64,000 bases of DNA from Kutzneria chonburiensis (GTDB lineage: Bacteria; Actinomycetota; Actinomycetes; Mycobacteriales; Pseudonocardiaceae). Every line of letters starts with the position of its first letter. Within the stretch, counting starts at the first letter, position 1. A model generated the notes under the pieces. It searched no databases, was not told where the DNA came from, and worked only from the letters and a program-made list of their open reading frames with translations. The stretch lies in contig NZ_CP097263.1 in the NCBI RefSeq assembly GCF_028622115.1, positions 8,246,001 to 8,310,000 of the forward strand, given 5' to 3'. Shown here one piece after another: positions 10,243-19,029 of the stretch. The translations under genes and the position numbers were made by a program.

Positions 10243-10363
10243 CACCCCTACCGCCGCCTACTGTCGGTTCACCCTCATCGCATCGTCCCGATAGGACGGT
10301 CCAAAAAGGACGACCTGCGCGCGCCGTCTTCGCGCGGGGTCGCCGCGTGCCGTGGAGCAAACA
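10243..10363 (+). promoter_or_regulatory. structured spacer between leader peptide and metN
   Basis: Successive small inverted repeats occur here: CGTCC/GGACG at about 10281-10295, GTCC/GGAC around AAAAA at about 10297-10310, and CGCGCG/CGCGCG at about 10318-10336. They could form alternative attenuator structures after the leader peptide. GGAG at 10355-10358 is 5 to 6 bases before the metN GTG. Confidence 0.35.
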
Positions 10364-11374
10364 GTGATCACTGTCGACAATCTGGTCAAGTCATTCCCCA
10401 GTCGTAGCGGCGCCGTGCGCGCCCTGGACGGCGTCACCCTCGAGGTCCAGGCAGGCGCGGTGTGCGGCGTCGTCGGCCCGAGCGGCTCCGGCAAGTCGAC
10501 CCTGGCCCGCTGCATCGCCCTGTTGGAGCGCCCGGACAGCGGTGCGATCCGCGTGGACGGCACCGACCTCGTCACCCTGGACGGCAACCGGCTGCGCGCC
10601 GCGCGCCGGCAGATCGGCGTTGTGCCGCAAGGGGATTCGCTGCTGCGCCAGCGCACGGCGGCCGGCAATGTGGCGCTGCCGCTGGAAACCGCGGGCGTCG
10701 ACGGCCCGACCCGGCGTCGCCGCGTCGGCGAACTGCTCGACCTGGTCGGCCTGACCGACAAGGCCGCCTCGTACCCGGACCAGCTCTCCGGCGGTCAGCG
10801 TCAGCGCATCGCGGTGGCCCGCGCGCTGGCGGCGAACCCCGCGGTGCTGCTGGCCGACGAGCCCACCTCGGCACTGGACCCGGAGACCACCGGCTCCGTG
10901 CTGACCGTGCTCGACCGGGCCCGGGCCGAGCTCGGTGTCACGGTTGTTGTTGTCACACATGACATGGCGGTGGTCCGCCGGATCTGCGACGACGTCGCGC
11001 TGCTCGACGGCGGCCGGATCGTGGAGAACGGCAGGCTGCTCGACCTTGTGTCCGATGTGGACAGTCGTACCGCCAACGCGCTGCTGCCCGCGCTCGACCA
11101 GACCGACGGCATCGCCGCCAACCACGACCGCGTCGCCGACGTGGTGCTGGTCGGCTTCGCCGCGGTGGGCGCGCTGCTGCCGGAGGCGTCCAACCGGTTC
11201 GGCGTCGACCTCGCCGTGCTCGGCGGCGGACTGACCCGGCTCGGCGAGACCCCGGTCGCCCGGTTCCGGCTGGGCCTGACCGGCGAGCGGGCCGACTCCG
11301 CGCTGGAGTGGATCTCCGAGGCCGGCGCCCTCGTTCGACGGGCCCAGAAGGGCCCGCAGGGAGTCGCTGCGTGA
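10364..11374 (+). CDS. metN: methionine ABC transporter ATP-binding protein
   Basis: The 336-residue ATPase of the MetNIQ importer. Walker A is GPSGSGKS, the signature LSGGQRQR, Walker B VLLADEPTSALD and the switch His in VVVTHD. A C-terminal NIL domain (about residues 255-325) is the site where methionine inhibits transport in known MetN proteins. The GTG at 10364 is preferred because GGAG lies 5 to 6 bases before it; the in-frame GTG at 10352 would add four residues. The stop codon overlaps the metI start (GTGA). Controlled by the SAM riboswitch and probably the leader peptide upstream. Confidence 0.93.
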   Translation: MITVDNLVKSFPSRSGAVRALDGVTLEVQAGAVCGVVGPSGSGKSTLARCIALLERPDSGAIRVDGTDLVTLDGNRLRAARRQIGVVPQGDSLLRQRTAAGNVALPLETAGVDGPTRRRRVGELLDLVGLTDKAASYPDQLSGGQRQRIAVARALAANPAVLLADEPTSALDPETTGSVLTVLDRARAELGVTVVVVTHDMAVVRRICDDVALLDGGRIVENGRLLDLVSDVDSRTANALLPALDQTDGIAANHDRVADVVLVGFAAVGALLPEASNRFGVDLAVLGGGLTRLGETPVARFRLGLTGERADSALEWISEAGALVRRAQKGPQGVAA

Positions 11375-12057
11375 GACCGACCACTCCGTGGTCCGATGTG
11401 TTCGACCTGCTCCACCCCGCACTTGGCCAGACGCTCTACATGGTCGGCGTGGCAACGTTGTTCGCCACGGTGCTCGGGATTCCGCTCGGCGTGCTGCTGC
11501 ACGTGACGGCGCCGGACGGGCTGCGGCCCGTGCCGGTGCTGCACCGGATCCTGGGCACCGTGGTCGACTTCGGCCGGTCACTGCCGTTCATCGTGCTCAT
11601 CGTGCTGCTGCAACAGGTTGTCACCCGCCCGCTGATCGGCACCTCGATCGGCCCGACCGCGGCGATCGTGCCGCTGGCCATCGGGGCGGTGCCGTTCCTC
11701 GGCCGGCTCGTCCAGTCCGCGCTGCGTGAGGTGGACGCGACGGTCGTCGAGGCGGCCGTCACCACCGGCGCCACCCGGGCCCGCATCGTGCGATCGGTGC
11801 TGCTGGGCGAATCCGCCCCGGCCCTGGTGTCCGCGGTCGGCGTCACGGCCGTCACCCTCGTCGGCTTCTCCGCCATGGCCGGGGTCGTCGGCGGCGAGGG
11901 CCTCGGCGACCTGGCCATCCGCTACGGCTACCAGCGCTACGACGACCGGGTCCTCTGGTCGACGGTGCTGGTGCTCGGCGCCCTCGCCATGCTCATCCAA
12001 CTGCTGTTCGACGTGTCCTCGCGGTTGATCGACCGCCGCCGCCGCGTCACTGCCTGA
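11371..12057 (+). CDS. metI: methionine ABC transporter permease
   Basis: A 228-residue inner-membrane permease with about five transmembrane helices. It carries the EAA loop that contacts MetN (EAAVTTGATRARIVRS), as in all members of this BPD-type permease family. The GTG start overlaps the metN stop codon, so translation is coupled. The metQ gene follows after 21 bases. Together MetN2-MetI2 imports methionine delivered by MetQ. Confidence 0.93.
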   Translation: MRPTTPWSDVFDLLHPALGQTLYMVGVATLFATVLGIPLGVLLHVTAPDGLRPVPVLHRILGTVVDFGRSLPFIVLIVLLQQVVTRPLIGTSIGPTAAIVPLAIGAVPFLGRLVQSALREVDATVVEAAVTTGATRARIVRSVLLGESAPALVSAVGVTAVTLVGFSAMAGVVGGEGLGDLAIRYGYQRYDDRVLWSTVLVLGALAMLIQLLFDVSSRLIDRRRRVTA

Positions 12058-12078
12058 CATTCAAGGAATCACAGTCCC

Positions 12079-12888
12079 ATGAAGCTCCGTGTTGCGCTCC
12101 TTGCTGCCCTCGTGACGGTCTCCGCGGCCGCCTGCGGTTCGGGCGGCGGCGCGGCGGCCGACCCCAACGCCCCGCTGATCGTGGGCGTGAGCCCCACTCC
12201 GCACGGCCAGATCCTCCAGTTCGTCGCCGACAAGCTGGCGCCGGCCAAGGGCCTGAAGATCCAGGTCAAGGAGTTCACCGACTACGTGACGCCGAACACC
12301 TCGCTGGTCGACAAGTCGCTGGACGCCAACTACTTCCAGCACCAGCCCTACCTGGCCGACTTCGAGCAGAGCCACGGCGTGCAGCTGAGCTGGATCACCG
12401 CGGTGCACCTCGAGCCGCTCGGGCTGTACTCGAAGAAGGCACACAAGCCGGCCGACCTGCCCGACGGCGCCAAGATCGGTGTGCCCAACGACACCAGCAA
12501 CGAGGCGCGGGCGCTCAAGCTGCTGGCCGACAACGGTCTGCTCAAGCTGAAGCCCGGCACCGAGAGCACCGCGACGCCGCGTGACATCGCCGACAATCCG
12601 AAGCACCTTCAGTTCGTCGAGCTGGAGGCGGCGCAACTGCCGCGCAGCCTTGAGGACACCGACGCGTCGATCGTCAACGGCAACTACGCGCTCTCCGCCG
12701 GCCTTGACACCAAGTCCGCGGTGCTGCTGGAGAAGGCCCAGGGCAACCCGAACGCGAACGGTCTGGTCACGCGGCCCGAACTGGCCGGTGACAAGCGGAT
12801 CAAGGAGCTGGCCGAGCTGCTCAACTCCCCGCAGGTCAAGGACTACATCGACCAGACGTTCCACGGTTCGGTCCTGCCGGCGTTCTAG
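12079..12888 (+). CDS. metQ: methionine-binding lipoprotein MetQ
   Basis: A 269-residue NlpA/MetQ family substrate-binding protein. It begins with a lipoprotein signal peptide and lipobox (VSAAAC, Cys at about residue 19) and is expected to be anchored outside the membrane. Typical family segments are LIVGVSPTPHGQILQF, TDYVTPNTSLVDKSLDANYF and HQPYLADF. Last gene of the metNIQ operon. D- or L-methionine binding is inferred from family and from the SAM riboswitch. Confidence 0.93.
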   Translation: MKLRVALLAALVTVSAAACGSGGGAAADPNAPLIVGVSPTPHGQILQFVADKLAPAKGLKIQVKEFTDYVTPNTSLVDKSLDANYFQHQPYLADFEQSHGVQLSWITAVHLEPLGLYSKKAHKPADLPDGAKIGVPNDTSNEARALKLLADNGLLKLKPGTESTATPRDIADNPKHLQFVELEAAQLPRSLEDTDASIVNGNYALSAGLDTKSAVLLEKAQGNPNANGLVTRPELAGDKRIKELAELLNSPQVKDYIDQTFHGSVLPAF

Positions 12889-12907
12889 CCTGCACGGCAA
12901 CAGCCCG

Positions 12908-12913
12908 TAGGCT
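12908..12913 (+). promoter_or_regulatory. -10 box of ispE
   Basis: TAGGCT, 6 bases before the GTG at 12920; leaderless spacing. Confidence 0.5.
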
Positions 12914-12919
12914 GGACGG

Positions 12920-13885
12920 GTGCTAGCCGTCGTACCGACCCCAGTGACCGTCCGGGCCCCGGCGAAGGTCAACCTGCATCTCGCCGTGGGTGACCTTCGC
13001 GCCGACGGCTACCACGACCTGACGACGCTGTTCCAGTCGTTGTCGCTGATCGACGAGGTGACGGTGGCCGTCGCCGACGAGTCGCGGCTGGAGGTGCGGG
13101 GCGAGGGCGCGGCCGACGTGCCCACCGACGAGTCCAATCTGGTCTGGAAGGCCGTGCGGGCGCTGGCCGCGCACGTCGGCCGGGACCCGGACGAGCCCAA
13201 GCTGCGGATCAGCATCAACAAGGGCATCCCGGTGGCCGGCGGCATGGCCGGTGGCAGCGCCGACGCCGCCGCCACCCTGGTCGCCCTGGCCCATCTGTGG
13301 CGGTTGGAGATGGGCCGGGACGAGCTCGCCACCGTGGCCGCCGAGATCGGCAGCGACGTGCCGTTCGTGCTCCAGGGCGGGCTGGCCCTGGGCACCGGCC
13401 GTGGCGAGCAGTTGGTACCCGTGCTGTCCCGGCACACGTACCACTGGGTGATGGCCCTCGACGCTGGCGGTTTGTCCACGCCCGAGGTGTTCCGCGAGCT
13501 CGACCGCCTGCGGGTCGAGGGCAACCCGCCGCGCGTCGGCGCCGTCGAGCCCGTGCTGGAGGCCCTGGCCTCCGGCGACCCCAACCAGCTGGCCCTGCTG
13601 CTCGGCAACGACCTCCAGGCCGCCGCCGTCTCGCTACGCCCCGGCTTGCGCCGCACCCTCCGGGCCGGCGTCAACGCCGGTGCCCTGGCCGGCATCGTCT
13701 CCGGCTCCGGGCCAACGTGCGCCTTCCTCTGCTCCGACGGTGACGCCGCCGTCCGGGTCGCCGCCGAGCTCTCCGGCGCCGGCGTCTGCCGGACCGTGCG
13801 GGTGGCCCAGGGCCCCGTCGCCGGCGCCCGCGTCGTCACCGGCGAGGACGCCGCCCGCCCCACCCCACCCGAGGTCCACGCCTAG
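12920..13885 (+). CDS. ispE: 4-diphosphocytidyl-2-C-methyl-D-erythritol kinase
   Basis: IspE phosphorylates CDP-methylerythritol in the MEP route to isoprenoids, here needed for menaquinone and decaprenyl/polyprenyl carriers. The 321-residue protein is a GHMP kinase: N-terminal [11 protein letters not shown], the ATP loop [15 protein letters not shown] at about residues 104-118, and the C-terminal GSGPTCAFL motif. The GTG start has a TAGGCT box at leaderless spacing. It belongs to the conserved ksgA-ispE neighbourhood, interrupted here by metNIQ. Its stop TAG lies 17 bases before the ABC-F gene. Confidence 0.95.
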   Translation: MLAVVPTPVTVRAPAKVNLHLAVGDLRADGYHDLTTLFQSLSLIDEVTVAVADESRLEVRGEGAADVPTDESNLVWKAVRALAAHVGRDPDEPKLRISINKGIPVAGGMAGGSADAAATLVALAHLWRLEMGRDELATVAAEIGSDVPFVLQGGLALGTGRGEQLVPVLSRHTYHWVMALDAGGLSTPEVFRELDRLRVEGNPPRVGAVEPVLEALASGDPNQLALLLGNDLQAAAVSLRPGLRRTLRAGVNAGALAGIVSGSGPTCAFLCSDGDAAVRVAAELSGAGVCRTVRVAQGPVAGARVVTGEDAARPTPPEVHA

Positions 13886-13890
13886 GCCCG

Positions 13891-13896
13891 TAGGCT
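13891..13896 (+). promoter_or_regulatory. -10 box of the ABC-F gene
   Basis: TAGGCT, 6 bases before the GTG at 13903; leaderless spacing. Confidence 0.5.
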
Positions 13897-13902
13897 CTTC
13901 AC

Positions 13903-15669
13903 GTGGCAAATCTCGTCAACCTAGAAGCCGTGAGCAAGTCGTACGGCGTGAAGGCCCTGCTCGACACCGTGTCCCTCGGGGTCAACGAGGGCGACCGGAT
14001 CGGGGTCGTCGGGTTGAACGGGGGCGGCAAGACCACGCTCCTCGAGGTACTGACCGGGCTGGAGCCGCCGGACGAGGGGCGGGTCAGCCAGAGCCGGGAT
14101 CTGCGGATGGCGGTGGTCACGCAGCGCACCGAGCTGGTCGGTGACACGGTGCGCGCGGCGGTGCTGGACCCGCACGGGTACGCCTCGGAGCACGAGTGGG
14201 CGTCGGACGCGCGCGTGCGGTCGATCCTGGACGGCCTGGGGATCACGGCGCTGGGCCTGGACTCGCCGGTGGCGACGATGTCCGGCGGCGAGCGCCGCCG
14301 GGTGGCGCTGGCGGCGGCGTTGATCAAGGAGCTGGACCTGCTCGTGCTGGACGAGCCGACCAACCACCTTGACGTGGAAGGCGTGCGCTGGCTGGCCGAG
14401 CACCTGCTGGCCCGGCGCGGCGCGCTGGTGGTGGTGACCCACGACCGGTGGTTCCTGGACACGGTGTGCACCCGGACCTGGGAGGTCGTCGGCGGCGCGG
14501 TCGAGCAGTACGAGGGCGGCTACGCGGACTGGATCTACGCCAGGGCCGAGCGGGCCCGGCTGGCCGACACGCTGGAGGAGAAGCGCCGCAACCTGGCCCG
14601 CAAGGAGCTGGCCTGGCTGCGCCGCGGCGCCCCGGCCCGCACGTCCAAGCCCCGGTACCGGATCGAGAACGCCGAGGCGATCATCTCGGACGTGCCGGAG
14701 CCGCGGGACAAGGTCGAGCTGATGGCCTTCGCCAAGCGCCGGCTGGGCAAGACCGTGATCGAGCTGGAGGACGTGTCCTTCGCGCTGGGCGACCGCACGC
14801 TGCTGGACAACGTGACGTGGCGGATCGGGCCGGGCGACCGGATCGGCCTTGTCGGCGTGAACGGCTCGGGCAAGACCTCGCTGCTGCGGCTGCTGTCCGG
14901 CGACCGCGAGGCCGACAGCGGCAAGCGCGTGCAGGGGCAGACCGTGCGGCTGGCCCACCTGACCCAGGAGCTGATCGACCTGCCCGGCGAGCTGCGGGTG
15001 CTGGAGGCGGTCGAGGAGGTCGCCCGGCGGGTGGTGCTGGGCAAGGTCGAGCTGTCGGCGTCGCAGCTGGCCGAGAAGTTCGGCTTCACCAAGGTCAAGC
15101 AGTGGACGCCGGTGTCGGACCTGTCCGGCGGCGAGCGGCGGCGGCTGCAGCTGGCCCGGCTGCTGATGGCCGAGCCCAACGTGCTGCTGCTCGACGAGCC
15201 GACCAACGACCTGGACATCGACACCCTGCAACAGTTGGAAGACCTGCTCGACTCGTGGCCGGGCACGATGGTCGTGGTCTCGCACGACCGGTACCTGATC
15301 GAGCGGGTCTGCGACCAGGTCGTGGCGCTGTTCGGCGACGGCCGGATCGCCAACCTCACCGGCGGCATCGAGGAGTACCTGCGGCGTCGTGACCAGCAGC
15401 TGGCCGCGGCGGCCGCCGCCCAGGCCACGCCGGTCGCGCCGAAGGTGAGCGACGCGGCCGAGCAGCGGGCGGCCCGCAAGGAGCTGTCCCGGCTGGAGCG
15501 TCGGCTGGACGTGCTGACCAAGAAGGAAGGGGATCTGCACGCCAAACTGGCCGAGGCGGCGACCGACCCCGACCGGCTGCTGGCTCTCGACGCCGAGTTG
15601 CGGACCGTGTTGGCCGAGAAGGACGACGTCGAGGAGCAGTGGATGCTCGCCGCCGATGCGGCCGAGTGA
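13903..15669 (+). CDS. ABC-F family ATPase (Uup/EttA-like)
   Basis: A 588-residue soluble protein with two ABC ATPase domains in one chain and no membrane segments, the hallmark of ABC-F proteins that act on ribosomes. Walker A motifs are GLNGGGKT and GVNGSGKT; signatures are SGGERRR twice; Walker B motifs are LLVLDEPTNHLD and LLLDEPTNDLD. A charged linker (about residues 220-275) joins them and a C-terminal coiled coil (about 520-588) resembles Uup. Roles in relieving stalled ribosomes or in antibiotic resistance are known in the family; which applies here cannot be read. Same position as in other actinobacteria after ispE. Confidence 0.9.
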   Translation: MANLVNLEAVSKSYGVKALLDTVSLGVNEGDRIGVVGLNGGGKTTLLEVLTGLEPPDEGRVSQSRDLRMAVVTQRTELVGDTVRAAVLDPHGYASEHEWASDARVRSILDGLGITALGLDSPVATMSGGERRRVALAAALIKELDLLVLDEPTNHLDVEGVRWLAEHLLARRGALVVVTHDRWFLDTVCTRTWEVVGGAVEQYEGGYADWIYARAERARLADTLEEKRRNLARKELAWLRRGAPARTSKPRYRIENAEAIISDVPEPRDKVELMAFAKRRLGKTVIELEDVSFALGDRTLLDNVTWRIGPGDRIGLVGVNGSGKTSLLRLLSGDREADSGKRVQGQTVRLAHLTQELIDLPGELRVLEAVEEVARRVVLGKVELSASQLAEKFGFTKVKQWTPVSDLSGGERRRLQLARLLMAEPNVLLLDEPTNDLDIDTLQQLEDLLDSWPGTMVVVSHDRYLIERVCDQVVALFGDGRIANLTGGIEEYLRRRDQQLAAAAAAQATPVAPKVSDAAEQRAARKELSRLERRLDVLTKKEGDLHAKLAEAATDPDRLLALDAELRTVLAEKDDVEEQWMLAADAAE

Positions 15670-15731
15670 GCCTTAGGCATAACGGAACGGATGCGTCCCG
15701 CCCAACGGACCCATCCTTGAGCCGGACGCCC

Positions 15732-15737
15732 TAGGCT
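15732..15737 (+). promoter_or_regulatory. -10 box of the acyl-AMP ligase gene
   Basis: TAGGCT, 7 bases before the ATG at 15745; leaderless spacing. Confidence 0.5.
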
Positions 15738-15744
15738 CCGCACT

Positions 15745-17400
15745 ATGAGCAAGTTCGTCGACACGTTGCGCGCCACCGGGACCGGTGGGCGTGGCAAGGG
15801 GTTCATCACCGGCGAGCCGCAGGCGCCGGTGCGCCGGACGTGGGCCGAGGTGCACGTGACCGCCACCGAGCTGGCCGGCGGGCTGGTGGCGGGCGGCCTG
15901 CGTCCGGGCACCGCCGTTGCCGTGCTGGCCGCCGATCCGGCGGTGATCGCGCCGGCCGTGCAGGCGGTGTGGCTGGCCGGCGGCAGCGTGACCATGCTGC
16001 ACCAGCCGACCCCGCGTACCGACCTCGGCGAATGGGCCCAGGACACGCTGAAGGTGCTCGGCATGATCGAGGCCGGCCTGGTCCTGCTGGGCAGCCCCTT
16101 CGATGCGCTGTCGCCCGTGCTCGACGAGCACGGCATCACGTACCGGAAGCTGACCGACCTGGCCGGCGCCGAGCCGCTGACCGAGCCTGTCGATGTCGAC
16201 GAGGACGCCACCGCGCTGCTCCAGCTGACCAGTGGCTCCACCGCGGACCCGAAGGCCGTGCGGATCACCCACCGCAACCTCATGGCCAACATGACCGCGA
16301 TGATCACGGCGTCCAAGTTCGACTTCGAGGCCGACACCATGGTGTCGTGGCTGCCGCTGTTCCACGACATGGGCATGGTCGGCTTCCTGACGCTGCCCAT
16401 GACGTTCGGCATCGAGCTGGTGAAGGTCAGCCCGGTCGAGTTCCTCGGCGGGCCGCTGCTGTGGTTCGACCTGGTCAGCCGCTACCACGGCACCGTCACC
16501 GCCGCACCGAACTTCGCCTACGCCATCGCCGGCCGCCGACTGTCCTCTGTGGACGAAGACGGCAAGTACGAGCTGTCGCAGCTGCGGATCGCCTTGAACG
16601 GGGCCGAACCCATCGACGCCGCCGCGGTGAAGTCGTTCACCGACGCCGGCGCCCGTTTCGGCATGACGCCCGGATGTGTGCTCTGTGCCTACGGAATGGC
16701 CGAGACGACCCTCGGCGTCGCCTTCGCCGCGCCTGGTGAGGGCATGACCATCGACACCATCGACGCCGACGAGCTCGAGGCCGGCAAGCGGGCCGTGCCG
16801 GCCACCGATGGCAAGACCCGGTCCTTCCCGCTGCTCGGGCATCCCTTGCCCGGCTTGGAAATCAAGGTCGTCGACGAGAACGGCGAGCCGCGCGGCGACC
16901 GCGAGGTCGGCCTCATCATGCTTCGCGGCGAGTCCGTCACGCCCGGCTATCTCACCGTCAACGGTCCAGTGTCCACACAGGACGAACACGGTTGGCTCGA
17001 CACCGGCGACGAGGGCTACCTCATCGACGGTCAGGTGGTGGTCTGCGGGCGTCGCAAGGACGTCATCATCATGGGCGGCCGCAACATCTACCCCACCGAC
17101 ATCGAGCGCGCCGCCACCTCCGTCGACGGTGTCCGCGCCGGCAACGCCGTCGCCGTCCGCCTCGACGCCGGCACCCGGCGGGAGCGGTTCGCCGTCGCCC
17201 TGGAATCCAACCGCGCCAACGATCCCGAGGCCGTCAAGGTCATAAAGGACGAGGTCACCGCCCGCATCGTCGACGCCGCCGGCGTGCGCCCGTACGCCGT
17301 CATCGTGCTCCCGCCCGGCAACCTGCCCAAGACCCCTTCCGGCAAGCTCCGCCGCGCCGCCGCCGGCGACCAGGTCGCCAAGATGCTGACCAAGGACTGA
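15745..17400 (+). CDS. fatty-acyl-AMP ligase / acyl-CoA synthetase (Pks16-like)
   Basis: A 551-residue adenylate-forming enzyme that activates a fatty acid with ATP. The phosphate-binding loop is LTSGSTADPKAV, followed by the substrate segment SWLPLFHDMGMVGFL, the AMP-binding YGMAETTLG and the GWLDTGDEGY motif; a C-terminal lysine lies in KTPSGKLRR. The WLPLFHDMG pattern is typical of FadD/FAAL enzymes linked to polyketide or lipid assembly. Position after ispE matches M. tuberculosis pks16 (Rv1013). Whether it makes acyl-AMP for a carrier protein or acyl-CoA is not clear. No polyketide synthase is nearby. Confidence 0.85.
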   Translation: MSKFVDTLRATGTGGRGKGFITGEPQAPVRRTWAEVHVTATELAGGLVAGGLRPGTAVAVLAADPAVIAPAVQAVWLAGGSVTMLHQPTPRTDLGEWAQDTLKVLGMIEAGLVLLGSPFDALSPVLDEHGITYRKLTDLAGAEPLTEPVDVDEDATALLQLTSGSTADPKAVRITHRNLMANMTAMITASKFDFEADTMVSWLPLFHDMGMVGFLTLPMTFGIELVKVSPVEFLGGPLLWFDLVSRYHGTVTAAPNFAYAIAGRRLSSVDEDGKYELSQLRIALNGAEPIDAAAVKSFTDAGARFGMTPGCVLCAYGMAETTLGVAFAAPGEGMTIDTIDADELEAGKRAVPATDGKTRSFPLLGHPLPGLEIKVVDENGEPRGDREVGLIMLRGESVTPGYLTVNGPVSTQDEHGWLDTGDEGYLIDGQVVVCGRRKDVIIMGGRNIYPTDIERAATSVDGVRAGNAVAVRLDAGTRRERFAVALESNRANDPEAVKVIKDEVTARIVDAAGVRPYAVIVLPPGNLPKTPSGKLRRAAAGDQVAKMLTKD

Positions 17401-17403
17401 GCG

Positions 17404-17441
17404 AAACCGGGTGCGGGGCAAGGAAACCCCGCACCTGGTTT
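17404..17441. terminator. bidirectional terminator
   Basis: AAACCGGGTGCGGGG pairs with CCCCGCACCTGGTTT across an 8-base loop, with A and T runs at the two ends. It separates the convergent acyl-AMP ligase and secreted Ig-like genes and can work in both directions. Confidence 0.85.
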
Positions 17442-17445
17442 GTCC

Positions 17446-18663
17446 TCAGTCGACGGTCACGGAGCCGAACCCGTGGCCGGACGTCGCCCCGGCCGCCGTC
17501 GTGGTGTAGACGTCGAGCTGCTCGAAACCGGGCCGATCAACGGTGAGGTCCACCGTGGCCGTGCCGTCGTCCCCGACCGCGACGGTGACCGGGTCCGCGC
17601 CGCCCCAGGTGTAGACGAAGGACGTCGAGCCCGGCAGCACCGAGTGCAGCGTGAACTGCACCGTCGAGCCCTGCGGCGCCTCATCGGTCGCCGCCTGAAC
17701 CCAGGGCACGCCGGAATCGAGCCCGAGGCCGGTGGAGACCGGGTCACCCAGATTGCCGTTGAACATCCGTCCCTGGACCGTGATGTCCCAGTCGCTGGGC
17801 GACATCGGCGTCACGGTGACCGTCGCGCTGCCGTTGTCATCCGCGTCGACCGAGACCGGCGTGCCGTTCCCGATCTCATATGTGTAGCCGGTGTAGCGGT
17901 TGAGGGTCGGCGTGAACGTGCACTGGCGCGCCACCCCGATGTAACCCGAGCCAGGGGTGCACGAGACCTGTGCCTTGTTGTTGTTCACGGTGTACAGGTA
18001 CTTCGTGACGCCCGAGACGTTGCCGGCGGCATCGACGCTGGTCACCACCAGCTGCTGCGTGCCCCAGCTGTTCGGCGTGATCCAGATCGTCGCGCTGCCG
18101 CCGGTCTTGTCCGCCGCCACGTAGGTGGCCGGGATGCTCGCGCCATAGCGGAAGCCGACCGTGTCGGCGGAACCGTTGGCGGACAGGATGAATCGGCCGG
18201 GCTTGCCGACACCGCCGCCACCGCCCGGCGGGTAGTCGGGCGAGGTGACGGTCGGCTTCCCCGGTGCCACGAAGTCCGTGGTGAATTCGCAGATGTCGCT
18301 CCACGGCCCGTCGCCGGACCGGGCCTGCCACGCGTAGGTGACGCCGTCACTCAACGCGCTGTGCTGGACGAGCACGGCGCTGTCCGAGGTCTGCGCCGAG
18401 GCGCGCTGGTCGGGCTGGTCGACCGGCCACCAGTCGAACTCCGTCGTCGCCTGGCTGTCGCCCGGCGTCACGGCCAGCTGGGACGCGGTGTCGAGTGCGT
18501 TGACGAGGATGGGTTGCGTGCCGCAGGAATGCCGGTCGACCGTCGGATTGGTCGGCGCGCCGGTGTCCGCCAGTGCGGGTGTCGCGAGTCCGGCAGTGAT
18601 CATGCCGAAAGCCAGCGTGATGCCGGCCGCTCGTATGAGCAGCCCTGATGTGCCCAAGGCCAT
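17446..18663 (-). CDS. secreted Ig/fibronectin-like protein of unknown function
   Basis: A 405-residue exported protein with a signal peptide (ILL... hydrophobic core ending at ATPALADT) and no catalytic motif. It contains repeated beta-sandwich-like units with patterns such as SATIWITPNSWGTQQL and ATVDLTVDRPGFEQLDVY. The segment WQARSGDGPWSDICEFTT followed by a PGRF unit resembles the WKARVTDGEDWGGWSPVCHF and PGRF region of the giant LamG protein at 36-42 kb, so it may be a stand-alone cousin of that spacer module. The ATG at 18663 has GGGGGAAAGG just upstream; a longer start would overlap the likely promoter. Confidence 0.65.
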   Translation of the reverse strand: MALGTSGLLIRAAGITLAFGMITAGLATPALADTGAPTNPTVDRHSCGTQPILVNALDTASQLAVTPGDSQATTEFDWWPVDQPDQRASAQTSDSAVLVQHSALSDGVTYAWQARSGDGPWSDICEFTTDFVAPGKPTVTSPDYPPGGGGGVGKPGRFILSANGSADTVGFRYGASIPATYVAADKTGGSATIWITPNSWGTQQLVVTSVDAAGNVSGVTKYLYTVNNNKAQVSCTPGSGYIGVARQCTFTPTLNRYTGYTYEIGNGTPVSVDADDNGSATVTVTPMSPSDWDITVQGRMFNGNLGDPVSTGLGLDSGVPWVQAATDEAPQGSTVQFTLHSVLPGSTSFVYTWGGADPVTVAVGDDGTATVDLTVDRPGFEQLDVYTTTAAGATSGHGFGSVTVD

Positions 18664-18738
18664 TGGCCTTTCCCCCTGCTGTTCGTCGGTCGCCACCTGA
18701 GGGTGGCGCAACCGTGTATAGGCGGGGAAGTGTTGCTG

Positions 18739-18987
18739 TTACAGGGCTTCCAGTGTGGCGGCGACCTGGGTGAGGAACTCGTCCACTTCGTCCTTCGTGT
18801 ACCCGCGACGGCCGAGACCGGGATGGGTGAAGGCGACATCTCGGACATCGGTGGCGGTGAGGGAGTCCTGGCCGCGCAGAGTGGCCTCGATCCGGTCGAG
18901 GAAGGCGTCGACCTCGGCCTCGTCGTAGGCGTTCTTGCTCATCAAAGCCAGGCTGAACGTGATGTCACGGACGTCCTCGGGGCTCAT
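18739..18987 (-). CDS. small protein of two DivIVA-type repeats
   Basis: An 82-residue protein built from two copies of a short module: an S/T-P-x-D-V-R-D-I/V-x-F helix start, then a Y-x-x-x-E-V-D-x-F-L motif (YDEAEVDAFLDRIEATL and YTKDEVDEFLTQVAATL). This is the DivI1A-type N-terminal motif of DivIVA/Wag31, which binds membranes at curved cell poles; the long coiled coil of DivIVA is absent. Function unknown; a role at the pole or septum is an inference. A TAGCGT box 8 bases before the ATG suggests a leaderless message. A four-repeat relative lies on the other side of pth. Confidence 0.75.
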   Translation of the reverse strand: MSPEDVRDITFSLALMSKNAYDEAEVDAFLDRIEATLRGQDSLTATDVRDVAFTHPGLGRRGYTKDEVDEFLTQVAATLEAL

Positions 18988-18995
18988 GGCAGCCG

Positions 18996-19001
18996 ACGCT
19001 A
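18996..19001 (-). promoter_or_regulatory. -10 box of the two-repeat DivIVA-like gene
   Basis: TAGCGT on the minus strand, 8 bases before the ATG at 18987; leaderless spacing. Confidence 0.4.
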
Positions 19002-19029
19002 CCCACGGCCGGCGAACACCGCCTGTTGA

